Assembly (NCBI RefSeq): GCF_006088715.1
Contig: NZ_CP030771.1
Coordinates: 2,418,001 to 2,482,000 of the forward strand
Direction of reading: 5' to 3'
Source of the DNA: Streptomyces sp. YIM 121038
GTDB lineage: Bacteria; Actinomycetota; Actinomycetes; Streptomycetales; Streptomycetaceae
DNA length: 64,000 nt
A program made the position numbers and the translations under genes. A model generated the notes under the pieces. The model was not told the DNA's origin. It worked only from the letters and a program-made list of their open reading frames with translations, and did no database searches. Shown piece by piece: positions 32,206 to 40,943 of the stretch. Each line of letters opens with the position of its first letter. The stretch's first letter is position 1.

Positions 32206-32263
32206 GAGCGCACGTGGAGGAGGGGCCGGTCCGCGCGGACCGGCCCCTCCTCCACGTGCGCTC
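32206..32263. terminator. Bidirectional terminator, 58-nt perfect palindrome
   Basis: Each 29-nt half is the exact reverse complement of the other, centred between 32234 and 32235, 6 nt after tyrS and 10 nt after the convergent glsB-like gene. The extreme symmetry makes both strands read alike, which creates twin spurious frames. Confidence 0.92.
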
Positions 32264-32273
32264 CGGGCGCGGC

Positions 32274-32549
32274 TCAGGTCGTCTGTCTGTTGCCCTTGAC
32301 GGCCTTGTACAGCATGTCGCCGACCGCCACGACCACGAGCGCCGCGCCGAGCTGGAGCGCGTGCCGCCCCCAGTCGATGCCCTTGGTCTCGTCGATGCCG
32401 AATCCCGCGGCCATCCAGTTTCCGAGCACGCCGCCGATGATGCCGAACACGGTCGTCAGCCAGAGCGGACTGTGCTGTTTCCCCGGCAGGATCGCCTTGG
32501 CGAGCAGACCGAGCACGAAGCCCACGATGATCGCCCACAACCAGCCCAT
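32274..32549 (-). CDS. GlsB/YeaQ/YmgE family stress-response membrane protein
   Basis: 91 aa from ATG 32549 (GAGGAGGCAG upstream). Three transmembrane helices with Gly-rich turns: MGWLWAIIVGFVLGLLAK, LTTVFGIIGGVLGNWMAAGF and LGAALVVVAVGDMLYKAV. Transglycosylase-associated (YeaQ) family, induced by stress in many bacteria; molecular role unknown. Convergent with tyrS. Confidence 0.9.
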   Translation of the reverse strand: MGWLWAIIVGFVLGLLAKAILPGKQHSPLWLTTVFGIIGGVLGNWMAAGFGIDETKGIDWGRHALQLGAALVVVAVGDMLYKAVKGNRQTT

Positions 32550-32759
32550 AGCTGCCTCCTCAGACGGCTCGACATGAGCATTACGCTCAGTGTCGGCCCA
32601 TCCTCCGTACGGCGCATGTCGGGCTCCGCCATACGTGGCACGACGCACCGGAGACCGTGGGGCGAGGCCGGACCCGGTCTACGCGACGGCGCAGGTGCGG
32701 CGTAACGTGGAGGGGTCCAGGCCGGGGAGAGTCTGGCGCGAACGGGCAGGCGGTGGAAT

Positions 32760-33152
32760 GTGATGCGGAAGCAGAACGACGCTCAGGTCTTCCGGATCAC
32801 AGGGGCCAGGCAGGGCCTCGCGGACGACGTGCGGGGACGGCAGCGGCGCTATGTGATCTCGATGTCCGTCCGCACTGTTTCGGTCATTGCCGCCGCGGTC
32901 CTCTGGAACGTCGAACGGCACGTCGCGCTCGTCGCGCTGGTGCTCGGAATACTGCTGCCGTACGTCGCGGTGGTGATCGCCAACGCGGGCCGGGAGAACG
33001 CGCCTTCGCTTCCGTCAACCTTCGTACCGGCACCGTCGCGGCCGATGCTGGCCACCGCCGCGCCCGGCGAGCGGAGCGCGGAACCCGTCGCGGAAGAGCC
33101 GCCCGGGGCCGCCCGCGAGGAGCCCCGGGCGCCGTCACGGGAACAGGGCTGA
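32760..33152 (+). CDS. DUF3099 family membrane protein
   Basis: 130 aa from GTG 32760 (or the following ATG 32763). Two transmembrane helices (about residues 36-56 and 59-75: SVRTVSVIAAAVLWNV, ALVALVLGILLPYVAVVI) after a conserved FRITGAR N-terminus, then a Pro/Glu/Ala-rich tail. This is the DUF3099 pattern of actinobacteria; function unknown. A CGTAAC element at 32701 lies about 60 nt upstream. Confidence 0.82.
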   Translation: MMRKQNDAQVFRITGARQGLADDVRGRQRRYVISMSVRTVSVIAAAVLWNVERHVALVALVLGILLPYVAVVIANAGRENAPSLPSTFVPAPSRPMLATAAPGERSAEPVAEEPPGAAREEPRAPSREQG

Positions 33153-33330
33153 CCGACGACGTTACGCCAAGCTCAAGAAAAGCTCAGATCAATCATGGAG
33201 TTCCGGTGCCAGGCGGCCACGCGGCCGTGACATACTTCGTACGCGCTCCGCATCCCCCGTCGGAGCGACAGACCGACGCCGGGCAGCTCCCCCCGTGGCT
33301 GCTCGGCGTCGCCTTGTTTGGGATGAATAC

Positions 33331-33567
33331 GTGACCGACGAAACCCCCGTCTGCTCCGCCAAGGGCTGCCGTGCGGCCGCCGTGTGGGTGCTCGCCTGGA
33401 ACAACCCGAAGCTGCACACGCCGGAGCGCCGGAAGACGTGGCTGGCCTGCGAGGATCACCGCGAGCACCTGTCCCAGTTCCTCGGTGTGCGGGGCTTCCT
33501 CAAGGACGTCGTCACGCTGGCGGAGTGGGATGCCGCGCAGCCGTCCGGGGACGGCCCGGCGGCCTAG
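33331..33567 (+). CDS. Small putative zinc-binding protein
   Basis: 78 aa from GTG 33331 (VTDETPVCSAKGC). Cys and His spacing (CSAKGC early, then CEDHREH) suggests a zinc site; WVLAWNNPKLHTPERRKTWL is the conserved centre. Homologues are annotated as hypothetical, and sometimes misleadingly as acetone carboxylase. No ribosome site, so perhaps leaderless. Convergent with moaA; stops 27 bp apart. Confidence 0.72.
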   Translation: MTDETPVCSAKGCRAAAVWVLAWNNPKLHTPERRKTWLACEDHREHLSQFLGVRGFLKDVVTLAEWDAAQPSGDGPAA

Positions 33568-33594
33568 GGCCCGTCCGGCGGGCCGGCGCCGGGG

Positions 33595-34587
33595 TCAGCC
33601 GCCGATCGCCGACATGGGGCGCTCGGGCTGGAGGAACGCCGGATCGTCCAGACCTGATCCCGCCTTTTTGCCCCACATCGCGAGCTTCCAGATGCGGGCG
33701 ATCTCCTCGTCCGTACTGTCCGCCGCGCGCAGGGCGGCCCGCAGATCGGTCTCCTCCGTGGCGAACAGACAGGTGCGGACCTGTCCGTCGGCGGTGAGCC
33801 GGGTGCGGTCGCAGGCCGCGCAGAAGGGGCGCGTGACGGAGGCGATCACACCGACGCGGTGCGGGCCGCCGTCGACGAGCCAGCGCTCCGCGGGCGCGGA
33901 GCCGCGCTGCTCGGAACCCTCCTCGGTGAGGTCGAAGCGGGTGCGCAGCGAGGCCAGGATGTCACCGGCCGTGATCATGCCCTCGCGCTTCCAGCCGTGC
34001 TGGGCGTCCAGGGGCATCTGCTCGATGAAGCGCAGTTCGTAGTCGTGCTCGACGGCCCAGGCCAGCAGGTCGGGGGCCTCGTCGTCATTGAGCCCCGGCA
34101 TCAGGACCGTGTTGACCTTCACGGGGGTCAGGCCCGCCGCGCGGGCCGCTTCGAGTCCTTCGAGGACGTCGTGGTGGCGGTCGCGCCGGGTGAGGGTCTT
34201 GAAGACGTCCGGGCGCAGGGTGTCCAGGGAGACGTTGACCCGGTCGAGACCGGCGGCCTTGAGGGCCGCGGCGGTGCGCTTGAGGCCGATGCCGTTGGTC
34301 GTCAGGGACATCCTGGGGCGCGGCTCCAGGGCGGCGCAGCGCTCGACGATGCCGACGAGGCCGGGGCGAAGCAGCGGCTCGCCGCCGGTGAAGCGGATCT
34401 CCTCGATGCCGAGGCGGGTGACGGCTATGCGGACCAGACGGACGATCTCGTCGTCGGTGAGGAGGTCGGGTTTGGCCAGCCACTGCAGGCCTTCCTCCGG
34501 CATGCAGTACGTGCACCGCAGATTGCACCGGTCGGTCAGTGAAACCCGCAGATCGGTGGCCACTCGGCCGTACGTGTCGATGAGCAC
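33595..34587 (-). CDS. moaA: GTP 3',8-cyclase (MoaA)
   Basis: 330 aa. Radical-SAM enzyme for the first step of molybdenum cofactor synthesis (GTP to 3',8-cyclo-GTP). N-terminal cluster CNLRCTYC (about residues 22-29), C-terminal cluster CAACDRTRLTADGQVRTCLF (about 265-285), and the GG terminal dipeptide required for activity (SAIGG). RFTGGEPLLRPG is the SAM-binding segment. Single gene, convergent with the small zinc protein. Confidence 0.96.
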   Translation of the reverse strand: MLIDTYGRVATDLRVSLTDRCNLRCTYCMPEEGLQWLAKPDLLTDDEIVRLVRIAVTRLGIEEIRFTGGEPLLRPGLVGIVERCAALEPRPRMSLTTNGIGLKRTAAALKAAGLDRVNVSLDTLRPDVFKTLTRRDRHHDVLEGLEAARAAGLTPVKVNTVLMPGLNDDEAPDLLAWAVEHDYELRFIEQMPLDAQHGWKREGMITAGDILASLRTRFDLTEEGSEQRGSAPAERWLVDGGPHRVGVIASVTRPFCAACDRTRLTADGQVRTCLFATEETDLRAALRAADSTDEEIARIWKLAMWGKKAGSGLDDPAFLQPERPMSAIGG

Positions 34588-34694
34588 GTGGGCCCCCTCC
34601 CCGGTCCGGATCGCTGGTGCGTTCGGTAGTACGCCCTTTGACCATGAGCCTACGTGACGTGACCGACATCGACAGAGGCCGTTTCCACAGGACG

Positions 34695-34734
34695 CGCGCG
34701 GCCGCGTCGTAGGGATCTACGACGCGGCCGCGCG
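34695..34734 (-). terminator. Terminator after the acetate symporter operon
   Basis: Perfect 18-bp stem (34695-34712 with 34717-34734, loop GGAT), 11 nt beyond the stop of the symporter gene. Confidence 0.88.
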
Positions 34735-34745
34735 ACGGCTTTCGG

Positions 34746-36407
34746 TCAGTGGGCGCCGGTGCCCGTGAGGGAGCGCACCTCCAGCTCCGCGTACTTGTCC
34801 TTGTCGGGCTCCTCCTTGGAGAGCATCGTGCCGAGCCAGCCGAGCAGGAAGCCCACCGGGATGGAGATGAGGCCCGGGTTCTCCAGCGGGAACCAGTGGA
34901 AGTCGACGCCCTTGAACATGGAGGTCTTCTCGTTGCCCGACACCACGGGCGAGAAGAGCACCAGGACGACGGCGGTGGTCAGACCGCCGTAGATCGACCA
35001 CAGGGCGCCCTGGGTGGTGAACCGCTTCCAGAACAGGCTGTAGAGGATCGTCGGCAGGTTCGCGGACGCGGCGACGGCGAAGGCGAGGGCCACCAGGCCC
35101 GCCACGTTCAGGTCGCGGGCGAGCGCGCCGAGGCCGATGGAGACGATGCCGATGAAGACCGTCGCCCAGCGGGCGGCCCTGACCTCCTCCTTCTCGTCGG
35201 CCTTGCCCTTCTTGATCACGTTGGCGTAGATGTCGTGCGCGAACGACGAGGACGAGGCGAGCGTGAGGCCCGCGACGACCGCGAGGATGGTGGCGAACGC
35301 GACGGCGGAGATCGTGGCGAGCAGGATCGCGCCCCAGTTGGAGTCGGTGCCTCCCAGATGCAGGGCGAGCAGGGGCGCCGCCGTGTTGCCCGCCGGGTTG
35401 GAGTCGGTGATCTCCTTGGGGCTGATCAGGGCCGCGGCGCCGAAGCCGAGGGCGATCGTCATCAGGTAGAAGGCGCCGATGATGCCGATGGCCCAGTTCA
35501 CGGACTTCCGGGCGGCCTTGGCCGTGGGCACCGTGTAGAAGCGGATGAGGATGTGCGGCAGGCCCGCGGTGCCGAGCACCAGGGCGATGCCGAGCGAGAT
35601 GAAGTCCAGCTTGGACGTCGACGTGGCGCCGTACTTGAGGCCGGGCTCCAGGAAGGGCGCGCCCTTGCCGCTGTTCTCGGCGGCGGTGCCGAGCAGGTCG
35701 GAGATGTTGAAGTCGAACTTCAGCAGGACCAGGAAGGTCAGCAGGAGCGCGCCCGCGATGAGCAGGACGGCCTTGACCATCTGCACCCAGGTGGTGCCCT
35801 TCATGCCGCCGATGGTGACGTACACGATCATCAGGACGCCGACGAGCGCGACGATGCCGACCTTGCCGCCGTCGCTGGTGATGCCGAGGAGCAGCGAGAC
35901 CAGGACGCCCGCGCCCGCCATCTGCGCGAGCAGATAGAAGATCGACACGACGATGGTGGAGGTGCCGGCCGCGGTGCGCACCGGGCGCTGGCGCATGCGG
36001 AAGGCGAGGACGTCGCCCATGGTGTAGCGCCCGGAGTTGCGCAGCGGCTCGGCGACGAGCAGGAGCGCCACCAGCCAGGCGACCAGGAAGCCGATGGAGT
36101 ACAGGAAGCCGTCGTAGCCGAACAGGGCGATGGCGCCCGCGATGCCGAGGAAGGACGCGGCGGACATGTAGTCGCCGGAGACGGCGAGGCCGTTCTGGAA
36201 GCCGGTGAACTGCCGTCCGCCGGCGTAGAAGTCCGCGGCGCTCTTGGTCTGGCGGCCCGCCCACACGGTGATGACGAGGGTGGCGACGACGAAGATCGCG
36301 AACAGCGTGATGATCAGCGGGCGGTGCTCGCTGGCCTGGCTGGCGGCGAGCACGGTGGAGCGGGCCTCGGGGAAGGCCGTGGCGGTCGAGGCGATCGGGG
36401 TGTTCAC
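34746..36407 (-). CDS. Solute:sodium symporter, cation/acetate symporter (ActP-like)
   Basis: 553 aa from GTG 36407, overlapping the DUF485 stop by 4 nt. SSS family with about 13 transmembrane helices: VWAGRQTKSAADFYAGGRQF after helix 1, YMSAASFLGIAGAIALFGYD, GLPHILIRFYTVPTAKAARK and SSSSFAHDIYANVIKKGKAD are ActP signatures. It imports acetate or related short acids with Na+. The preceding DUF485 (YjcH) gene is the standard partner, as in the E. coli acs-yjcH-actP operon. Confidence 0.93.
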   Translation of the reverse strand: MNTPIASTATAFPEARSTVLAASQASEHRPLIITLFAIFVVATLVITVWAGRQTKSAADFYAGGRQFTGFQNGLAVSGDYMSAASFLGIAGAIALFGYDGFLYSIGFLVAWLVALLLVAEPLRNSGRYTMGDVLAFRMRQRPVRTAAGTSTIVVSIFYLLAQMAGAGVLVSLLLGITSDGGKVGIVALVGVLMIVYVTIGGMKGTTWVQMVKAVLLIAGALLLTFLVLLKFDFNISDLLGTAAENSGKGAPFLEPGLKYGATSTSKLDFISLGIALVLGTAGLPHILIRFYTVPTAKAARKSVNWAIGIIGAFYLMTIALGFGAAALISPKEITDSNPAGNTAAPLLALHLGGTDSNWGAILLATISAVAFATILAVVAGLTLASSSSFAHDIYANVIKKGKADEKEEVRAARWATVFIGIVSIGLGALARDLNVAGLVALAFAVAASANLPTILYSLFWKRFTTQGALWSIYGGLTTAVVLVLFSPVVSGNEKTSMFKGVDFHWFPLENPGLISIPVGFLLGWLGTMLSKEEPDKDKYAELEVRSLTGTGAH

Positions 36408-36772
36408 GCGCCGCCCTCCATCCGGGACTTGATGGCGTCCGCGCGCGGGTCGAGCTTGGTGGCGGCGTGCCGCGAGTACCACCAGGCGATGAGGAAGGTG
36501 GTGAGGAACTGGGCGAGCCCGAGCACGAGCGCGATGTTGATGTTGCCGACCACCTTGGTGCCCATGAAGCCACCGGCGTAGTTCGAGAGGAGGACGTACA
36601 CGAGGTACCAGGTGATGAACGCGATGGTGAGGGGGAACGCGAACGAGCGGTGCGCGGCGCGCAGTTCGGCGAACTCCGCGCTCTGCTGCACCTCGACGTA
36701 CTCCTCGGTGGAGGGCACCGAGCGGGTGGGTTCTGGGCCGCCCTTCGACGGTGGGGTTGCGTCGGTGGCCAC
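36404..36772 (-). CDS. DUF485 (YjcH-like) membrane protein
   Basis: 122 aa from GTG 36772 (GAGGAG 7 nt upstream). Two transmembrane helices (about residues 45-65 SFAFPLTIAFITWYLVYVLL and 80-100 INIALVLGLAQFLTTFLIAW) with the conserved RSFAFPLTIAFI entry. Small partner of SSS acetate symporters. The frame is open to 36943, but the ribosome site decides for 36772. Translationally coupled to the symporter. Confidence 0.9.
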   Translation of the reverse strand: MATDATPPSKGGPEPTRSVPSTEEYVEVQQSAEFAELRAAHRSFAFPLTIAFITWYLVYVLLSNYAGGFMGTKVVGNINIALVLGLAQFLTTFLIAWWYSRHAATKLDPRADAIKSRMEGGA

Positions 36773-37131
36773 GGAGTCTCCTCGTGGTACGGGGGTGGTG
36801 GGGACGGAAACGGAAGCGGTGTGATCCATGTGCTCTGCTCTCGAAGTGACGCGGATCACGTGGGCCGAGGATGGTGATGTTAGGCCCAGGGGACGTGATC
36901 CGACAGGGGGTTGATATTGCTTCTCCGCGCTGTTCAACGTCACGACGGCGCGCCCGGAGCGGCTCGAACGGGCGCTTTCCCGGCCTTTTGCAAGAAGTCA
37001 TTGCTGGCCCGGGAGCACTGGGGTTAGCTTCACCCTGCACCACTAGTCATGCACCTGGCACCACCCGTCAGCATCTGCCCGAGCACCAGCAGTGTTCGGG
37101 CAGTTCCGTATCCGGATGATGTGGAGAACCC
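36773..37131. promoter_or_regulatory. Divergent 359-bp region of symporter operon and subtilase
   Basis: It holds three copies of GTGATCC in alternating orientation (36821-36827, complement at 36853-36859, and from 36895), candidate operator half-sites, and a minus-strand TAACAT hexamer near 36880 that could be the -10 of the symporter operon. A GAGCACCAG-type run precedes the subtilase gene. No additional gene is seen. Confidence 0.35.
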
Positions 37132-38715
37132 ATGGCTCATCTGCGCTCCTCGCGCCCGTCCCGCTCCAGACGGCTCGCGCTCGCCGTGCCGCTCGGTGTC
37201 GCCCTCGCCGCGGCTGTCGGCTTCGGCCCGGGCGCGGCGGCGGCCCCGCTCGACAACCCGGGGCCGGCCGCGGCGCGGGCCGTCGAGGCGCCCGCGGCGG
37301 GCAAGCTGGCGTACGTCGTGAACACCCGCACCGACGCCAAGACCATCGCCGCCGTGAAGAAGGCGATCGCCAGGGCCGACGGCACGGTCGTCGTGACGTA
37401 CCGGAAGATCGGCGTGATCGTCGCGCACTCGGCCAACCCGGACTTCGGCAAGCAGCTGCGGGCGGTGCGCGGCGTGCAGTCCGCGGGCGCCACCCGCACG
37501 GCCCCGCTGACGGCGGCCGGGACGACCGAGGAGGGCGCGCCCACCTTCCTGTCCAAGGAGCAGGTGAGGCAGGCCAAGTCGGGCGGGCAGAAGGCCGGTT
37601 CCGGCAGGGGTGCCGCCGAGCCGCTGGAAGCCGACCAGTGGGACCTGCGGGCCATCGGCGCCGACAAGGCCGCGCAGATCGACCCGGGCAGCAAGAAGGT
37701 CACCGTCGGCGTCATCGACACCGGCGTCGACGACACCCACCCCGACCTGGCGCCCAGCTTCTCCGCCAAGCAGTCGGCGAGCTGTGTCGGCGGCAAGGCC
37801 GACACCTCGCCCGGCGCCTGGCGTCCGGCGAAGAAGGAGCACTACCACGGCACGCACGTGGCGGGCGAGATAGCCGCGGCCCGCAACGGCATAGGCGTCG
37901 CCGGGGTGGCACCCGGCGTCAAGGTCGCGGGCATCAAGGTGGCCGACCCGGTCAGCGAGCTGTTCTACCCGGAGAGCGTCGTCTGCGCCTTCGTGTTCGC
38001 CGCCGACAACGGCATCGAGATCACCAACAACAGCTACTACGTGGACCCGTGGCTGTACAACTGCAAGGACGACCCGGACCAGCGGGCCATCCTCGACGCG
38101 GTCAACCGGGCCCAGCTCTACGCCCAGCGCAAGGGCACCCTGAACCTCGCCTCCGCGGGCAACTCCAACCACGACCTGGACGCGGACGAGATCGTCGACG
38201 AGTCGAGCCCCGACGACTCCACCCCGGTCAAGCGCACCATCGACCCGCACAAGTGCCTCGACGTGCCCACCCAGCTCCCGGGCGTCGTCACGGTCAGCGC
38301 GACCGGCGTGTACAAGGCCAAGTCGTACTACTCGACGTACGGCAACGGCGTCGTCGACATCGCGGCCCCCGGCGGTGACCGCCGCTACCAGAAGCCGACC
38401 GACACCCCCTCGAAGGACGGCGGCATCCTCTCCACGATGCCGGGCGGCGAGTACGCCTGGCTGCAGGGCACCTCGATGGCCTCGCCGCACGCCGCGGGCG
38501 TCGCCGCCCTGCTGAAGTCCACGCACCCCAAGGCGAGCCCGGCCCAGCTCCAGAAGCTCCTCAAGAAGCAGGCGGACAACCCGGGCTGCCCGGACAAGCC
38601 GTACGACCCGGACGGTGACGGCAAGGTCGACGCCGTCTGCAAGGGCGACAAGAACCGCAACGGCTTCTACGGCTACGGAATCGTCGACGCCCTCGACGCC
38701 GTGACGAAGAAGTGA
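37132..38715 (+). CDS. Secreted S8 family subtilisin-like serine protease 1
   Basis: 527 aa. Tat/Sec-type signal (RPSRSRRLALAVPLGVALAA, cleavage near residue 38), I9-like propeptide (about 55-115), then the subtilase domain with catalytic Asp (about 196, VGVIDTGVDD), His (about 239, HGTHVAGE) and Ser (about 448, GTSMASPHAAG). Near the C-terminus DPDGDGKVDAVC resembles an EF/dockerin calcium loop. Followed 14 nt later by a close paralogue, so a tandem duplication; probably part of the extracellular protease set used during development. Confidence 0.94.
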   Translation: MAHLRSSRPSRSRRLALAVPLGVALAAAVGFGPGAAAAPLDNPGPAAARAVEAPAAGKLAYVVNTRTDAKTIAAVKKAIARADGTVVVTYRKIGVIVAHSANPDFGKQLRAVRGVQSAGATRTAPLTAAGTTEEGAPTFLSKEQVRQAKSGGQKAGSGRGAAEPLEADQWDLRAIGADKAAQIDPGSKKVTVGVIDTGVDDTHPDLAPSFSAKQSASCVGGKADTSPGAWRPAKKEHYHGTHVAGEIAAARNGIGVAGVAPGVKVAGIKVADPVSELFYPESVVCAFVFAADNGIEITNNSYYVDPWLYNCKDDPDQRAILDAVNRAQLYAQRKGTLNLASAGNSNHDLDADEIVDESSPDDSTPVKRTIDPHKCLDVPTQLPGVVTVSATGVYKAKSYYSTYGNGVVDIAAPGGDRRYQKPTDTPSKDGGILSTMPGGEYAWLQGTSMASPHAAGVAALLKSTHPKASPAQLQKLLKKQADNPGCPDKPYDPDGDGKVDAVCKGDKNRNGFYGYGIVDALDAVTKK

Positions 38716-38729
38716 AGGGGAGTACCTAC

Positions 38730-40280
38730 GTGACCAGGCACTCCGCATCCTTCGGACGTCGTGCGCTCGCCCTTCCCCTCGGTGTGGCCGTGGTGTCCGC
38801 GCTCGCCTTCCTGCCGGGCACGGCGGCGGCGCAGCCCGACGCGCCGTCCGTGCCCGCCGCGCAGCAGCCGAAGGCCGAGGGATCGGCCATGAGCTACGTC
38901 GTCAACGTCCGTGAGGGACACGGCGGCTGGACGGCGAAGTACGTCAAGAAGGCCATCGCCGCGGCGGGCGGCGAGGTCGTCATCGCGTACGACCAGATCG
39001 GCGTCATCGTCGTGCACTCCTCCGACCCGGACTTCGCGAAGAAGATCCGCCAGGTCAAGGGCGTGCAGTCGGCGGGGGCCACGCGCACGACGCCGCTGTC
39101 CGCCCAGTCGAGCGACGACGTCGACGCGGCGCGGCCGCTGTCCGCGAAGGAGGCCCGGGCGGCCGCGGGCACGGCGGCCGACGGCCAGGACGAGCTGGAG
39201 CCGCTCCAGTGGGACCTGCCCGCCATCAAGGCGGACCAGGCGCACAAGGAGTCCCTGGGCAGCCCGAAGGTGACGGTCGGCGTCCTCGACTCCGGGGTCG
39301 ACGACACGCACCCGGACATCGCACCGAACTTCGACAGGAACGCGTCCGCGAGCTGTCTGGGCGGTGTGCCCACGCAGAAGGACAACGCCTGGCGGCCGGT
39401 GGCCAAGGAGAGCGACCACGGCATGCACGTGGCGGGCACGATCGCCGCCGCGAAGAACGGCACCGGCGTCACCGGCGTCGCGCCGGGCGTGAAGGTGGCG
39501 AGCCTGAAGGTGGCCGAGCCGGCGACCGGCCTGTACTACACGGAGGCCGTCGTCTGCGGCTTCGTGTGGGCGGCCGAGCACGGCGTGGACGTCACGAACA
39601 GCAGCTACTACACGGACCCGTGGCTGTTCAACTGCCGTACGGACGACGACCAGCGGGCCCTGGTCGACGCGGTCGGCCGCGCCAGCCGGTACGCGGAGCG
39701 CAAGGGCTCCGTGAACGTGGCGGCGGCGGGCAACGCCAAGACGGACCTCGCCCAGGAAGAGATCGTCGACAAGTCGAGCCCGAACGACTCGACGCCGGTC
39801 GAGCGCACCATCAAGACCGCGGACTGCTTCGACCTGCCGTCGCAGCTGCCGGGCGTCGTGACGGTGTCCTCCACGGGCGCGAAGGGCCTGAAGTCCTCGT
39901 TCTCCAACTACGGCAAGGGCGTCATCGACATCGCGGCCCCCGGCGGCGACTCGACGGCGTTCCAGAAGCCGCAGCCGCCCGCCACCAGCGGGCTGATCCT
40001 GTCGACGCTGCCGGGCGGCAAGTTCGGCTACAAGGCGGGGACGTCGATGGCGTCGCCGCACGCCGCGGGCGTGGCCGCGCTGATCAAGTCGGCGCACCCC
40101 AAGGCGTCGGCGGCCCGGGTGAAGGCCCTGCTGTACCGGCAGGCCGACGCCGTGCCGTGCACCGACCCCTACGACATCGACGGCGACGGCAAGGTCGACG
40201 CGGTGTGCGAGGGCGGCAAGAACAGGAACGGCTTCTACGGCGTGGGCATGATCGACGCGCTGGACGCCGTGCGGAAGTAG
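38730..40280 (+). CDS. Secreted S8 family subtilisin-like serine protease 2
   Basis: 516 aa from GTG 38730 (GGGGAG 8 nt upstream). Paralogue of the preceding gene, with the same order: signal peptide (to about residue 35), propeptide, catalytic Asp in VGVLDSGVDD, His in HGMHVAGT, Ser in GTSMASPHAAG, and the calcium-like DIDGDGKVDAVC. One visible difference is HGMH instead of HGTH at the active-site His. Co-transcribed with the first protease. Confidence 0.94.
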   Translation: MTRHSASFGRRALALPLGVAVVSALAFLPGTAAAQPDAPSVPAAQQPKAEGSAMSYVVNVREGHGGWTAKYVKKAIAAAGGEVVIAYDQIGVIVVHSSDPDFAKKIRQVKGVQSAGATRTTPLSAQSSDDVDAARPLSAKEARAAAGTAADGQDELEPLQWDLPAIKADQAHKESLGSPKVTVGVLDSGVDDTHPDIAPNFDRNASASCLGGVPTQKDNAWRPVAKESDHGMHVAGTIAAAKNGTGVTGVAPGVKVASLKVAEPATGLYYTEAVVCGFVWAAEHGVDVTNSSYYTDPWLFNCRTDDDQRALVDAVGRASRYAERKGSVNVAAAGNAKTDLAQEEIVDKSSPNDSTPVERTIKTADCFDLPSQLPGVVTVSSTGAKGLKSSFSNYGKGVIDIAAPGGDSTAFQKPQPPATSGLILSTLPGGKFGYKAGTSMASPHAAGVAALIKSAHPKASAARVKALLYRQADAVPCTDPYDIDGDGKVDAVCEGGKNRNGFYGVGMIDALDAVRK

Positions 40281-40320
40281 CCCCCCACGGGAGCAACGCC
40301 GGACCGCTGGGAGGCGGTCG

Positions 40321-40349
40321 GGGCCGGGCGGTTGCGGACCGCCCGGCCC
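40321..40349 (+). terminator. Terminator after the subtilase pair
   Basis: GGGCCGGGCGGT (40321-40332) pairs with ACCGCCCGGCCC (40338-40349), loop TGCGG, followed by TTCGCG. Confidence 0.82.
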
Positions 40350-40369
40350 TTCGCGAGAGGATGCCGCCC

Positions 40370-40936
40370 ATGTACGCCTACCGAGACTCGTCATTCGTCC
40401 ACGAAGGCCCCGACCAGTGGCGCGCCGAGCCGGTGCGCCCGACGTGGCAGCTGGCCCTGCGGTTCCTGGTCACGGTGGTCGTGCTGCCGGTGTGGTGGCT
40501 GCTGCTCCTCGTCCTCGCCGTCGTGGCCCTCGTGATCGCCCTGTTCGCGGAGATCCTCACCGTGATCCCGGGCTTCGAGAGCGGCGCCGAGCGCGTCATG
40601 GACCGGGTCCTCGGCCTGATCGCGATCTGGCCGCGCTGGACCGTGACCTGGCCCGAGCTGCGGCACGAGGGCGACGACGGCTTCTACCGGGCCCGGGTCG
40701 ACGGATACCTGGACACCTGGACGGAGCGGGCGTCGAAGCCCAAGGAGGACAAGAAGCCCAACCCGCCGGTGGAGTGCGAGGTGCCGCTGCGCAAGTACCG
40801 GGGCGTGGGCGGCGGTTACGTGGTCGAGGCGGCGGCGGCCCGCGGCTGGGAGCTGCGGCCCTCGGACCCCGCGGAGGAGATCCGGCTGTGGTGGTCGGCG
40901 GCCTCCGAGCCCGGGACCACGGGACCCACGCCATAG
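40370..40936 (+). CDS. Hypothetical membrane protein
   Basis: 188 aa from ATG 40370; GAGAGG is 9 nt upstream (an ATG three codons earlier abuts the ribosome site and is less likely). Two close transmembrane helices (about residues 28-62: LALRFLVTVVVLPVWWLLLL, LAVVALVIALFAEIL), then a soluble C-terminal part with conserved-looking WPRWTVTWPE and LRKYRGVGGGYVVEAAAARG. Not assigned to a family. A CoA-transferase gene starts 7 nt after it. Confidence 0.7.
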   Translation: MYAYRDSSFVHEGPDQWRAEPVRPTWQLALRFLVTVVVLPVWWLLLLVLAVVALVIALFAEILTVIPGFESGAERVMDRVLGLIAIWPRWTVTWPELRHEGDDGFYRARVDGYLDTWTERASKPKEDKKPNPPVECEVPLRKYRGVGGGYVVEAAAARGWELRPSDPAEEIRLWWSAASEPGTTGPTP

Positions 40937-40943
40937 TGACTGT

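Noticed and set aside
32073..32705. Two frames on opposite strands beginning with the same 17 residues (MEEGPVRADRP...)
   Set aside because: Artefact of the 58-nt perfect palindrome; neither continues as a plausible protein.
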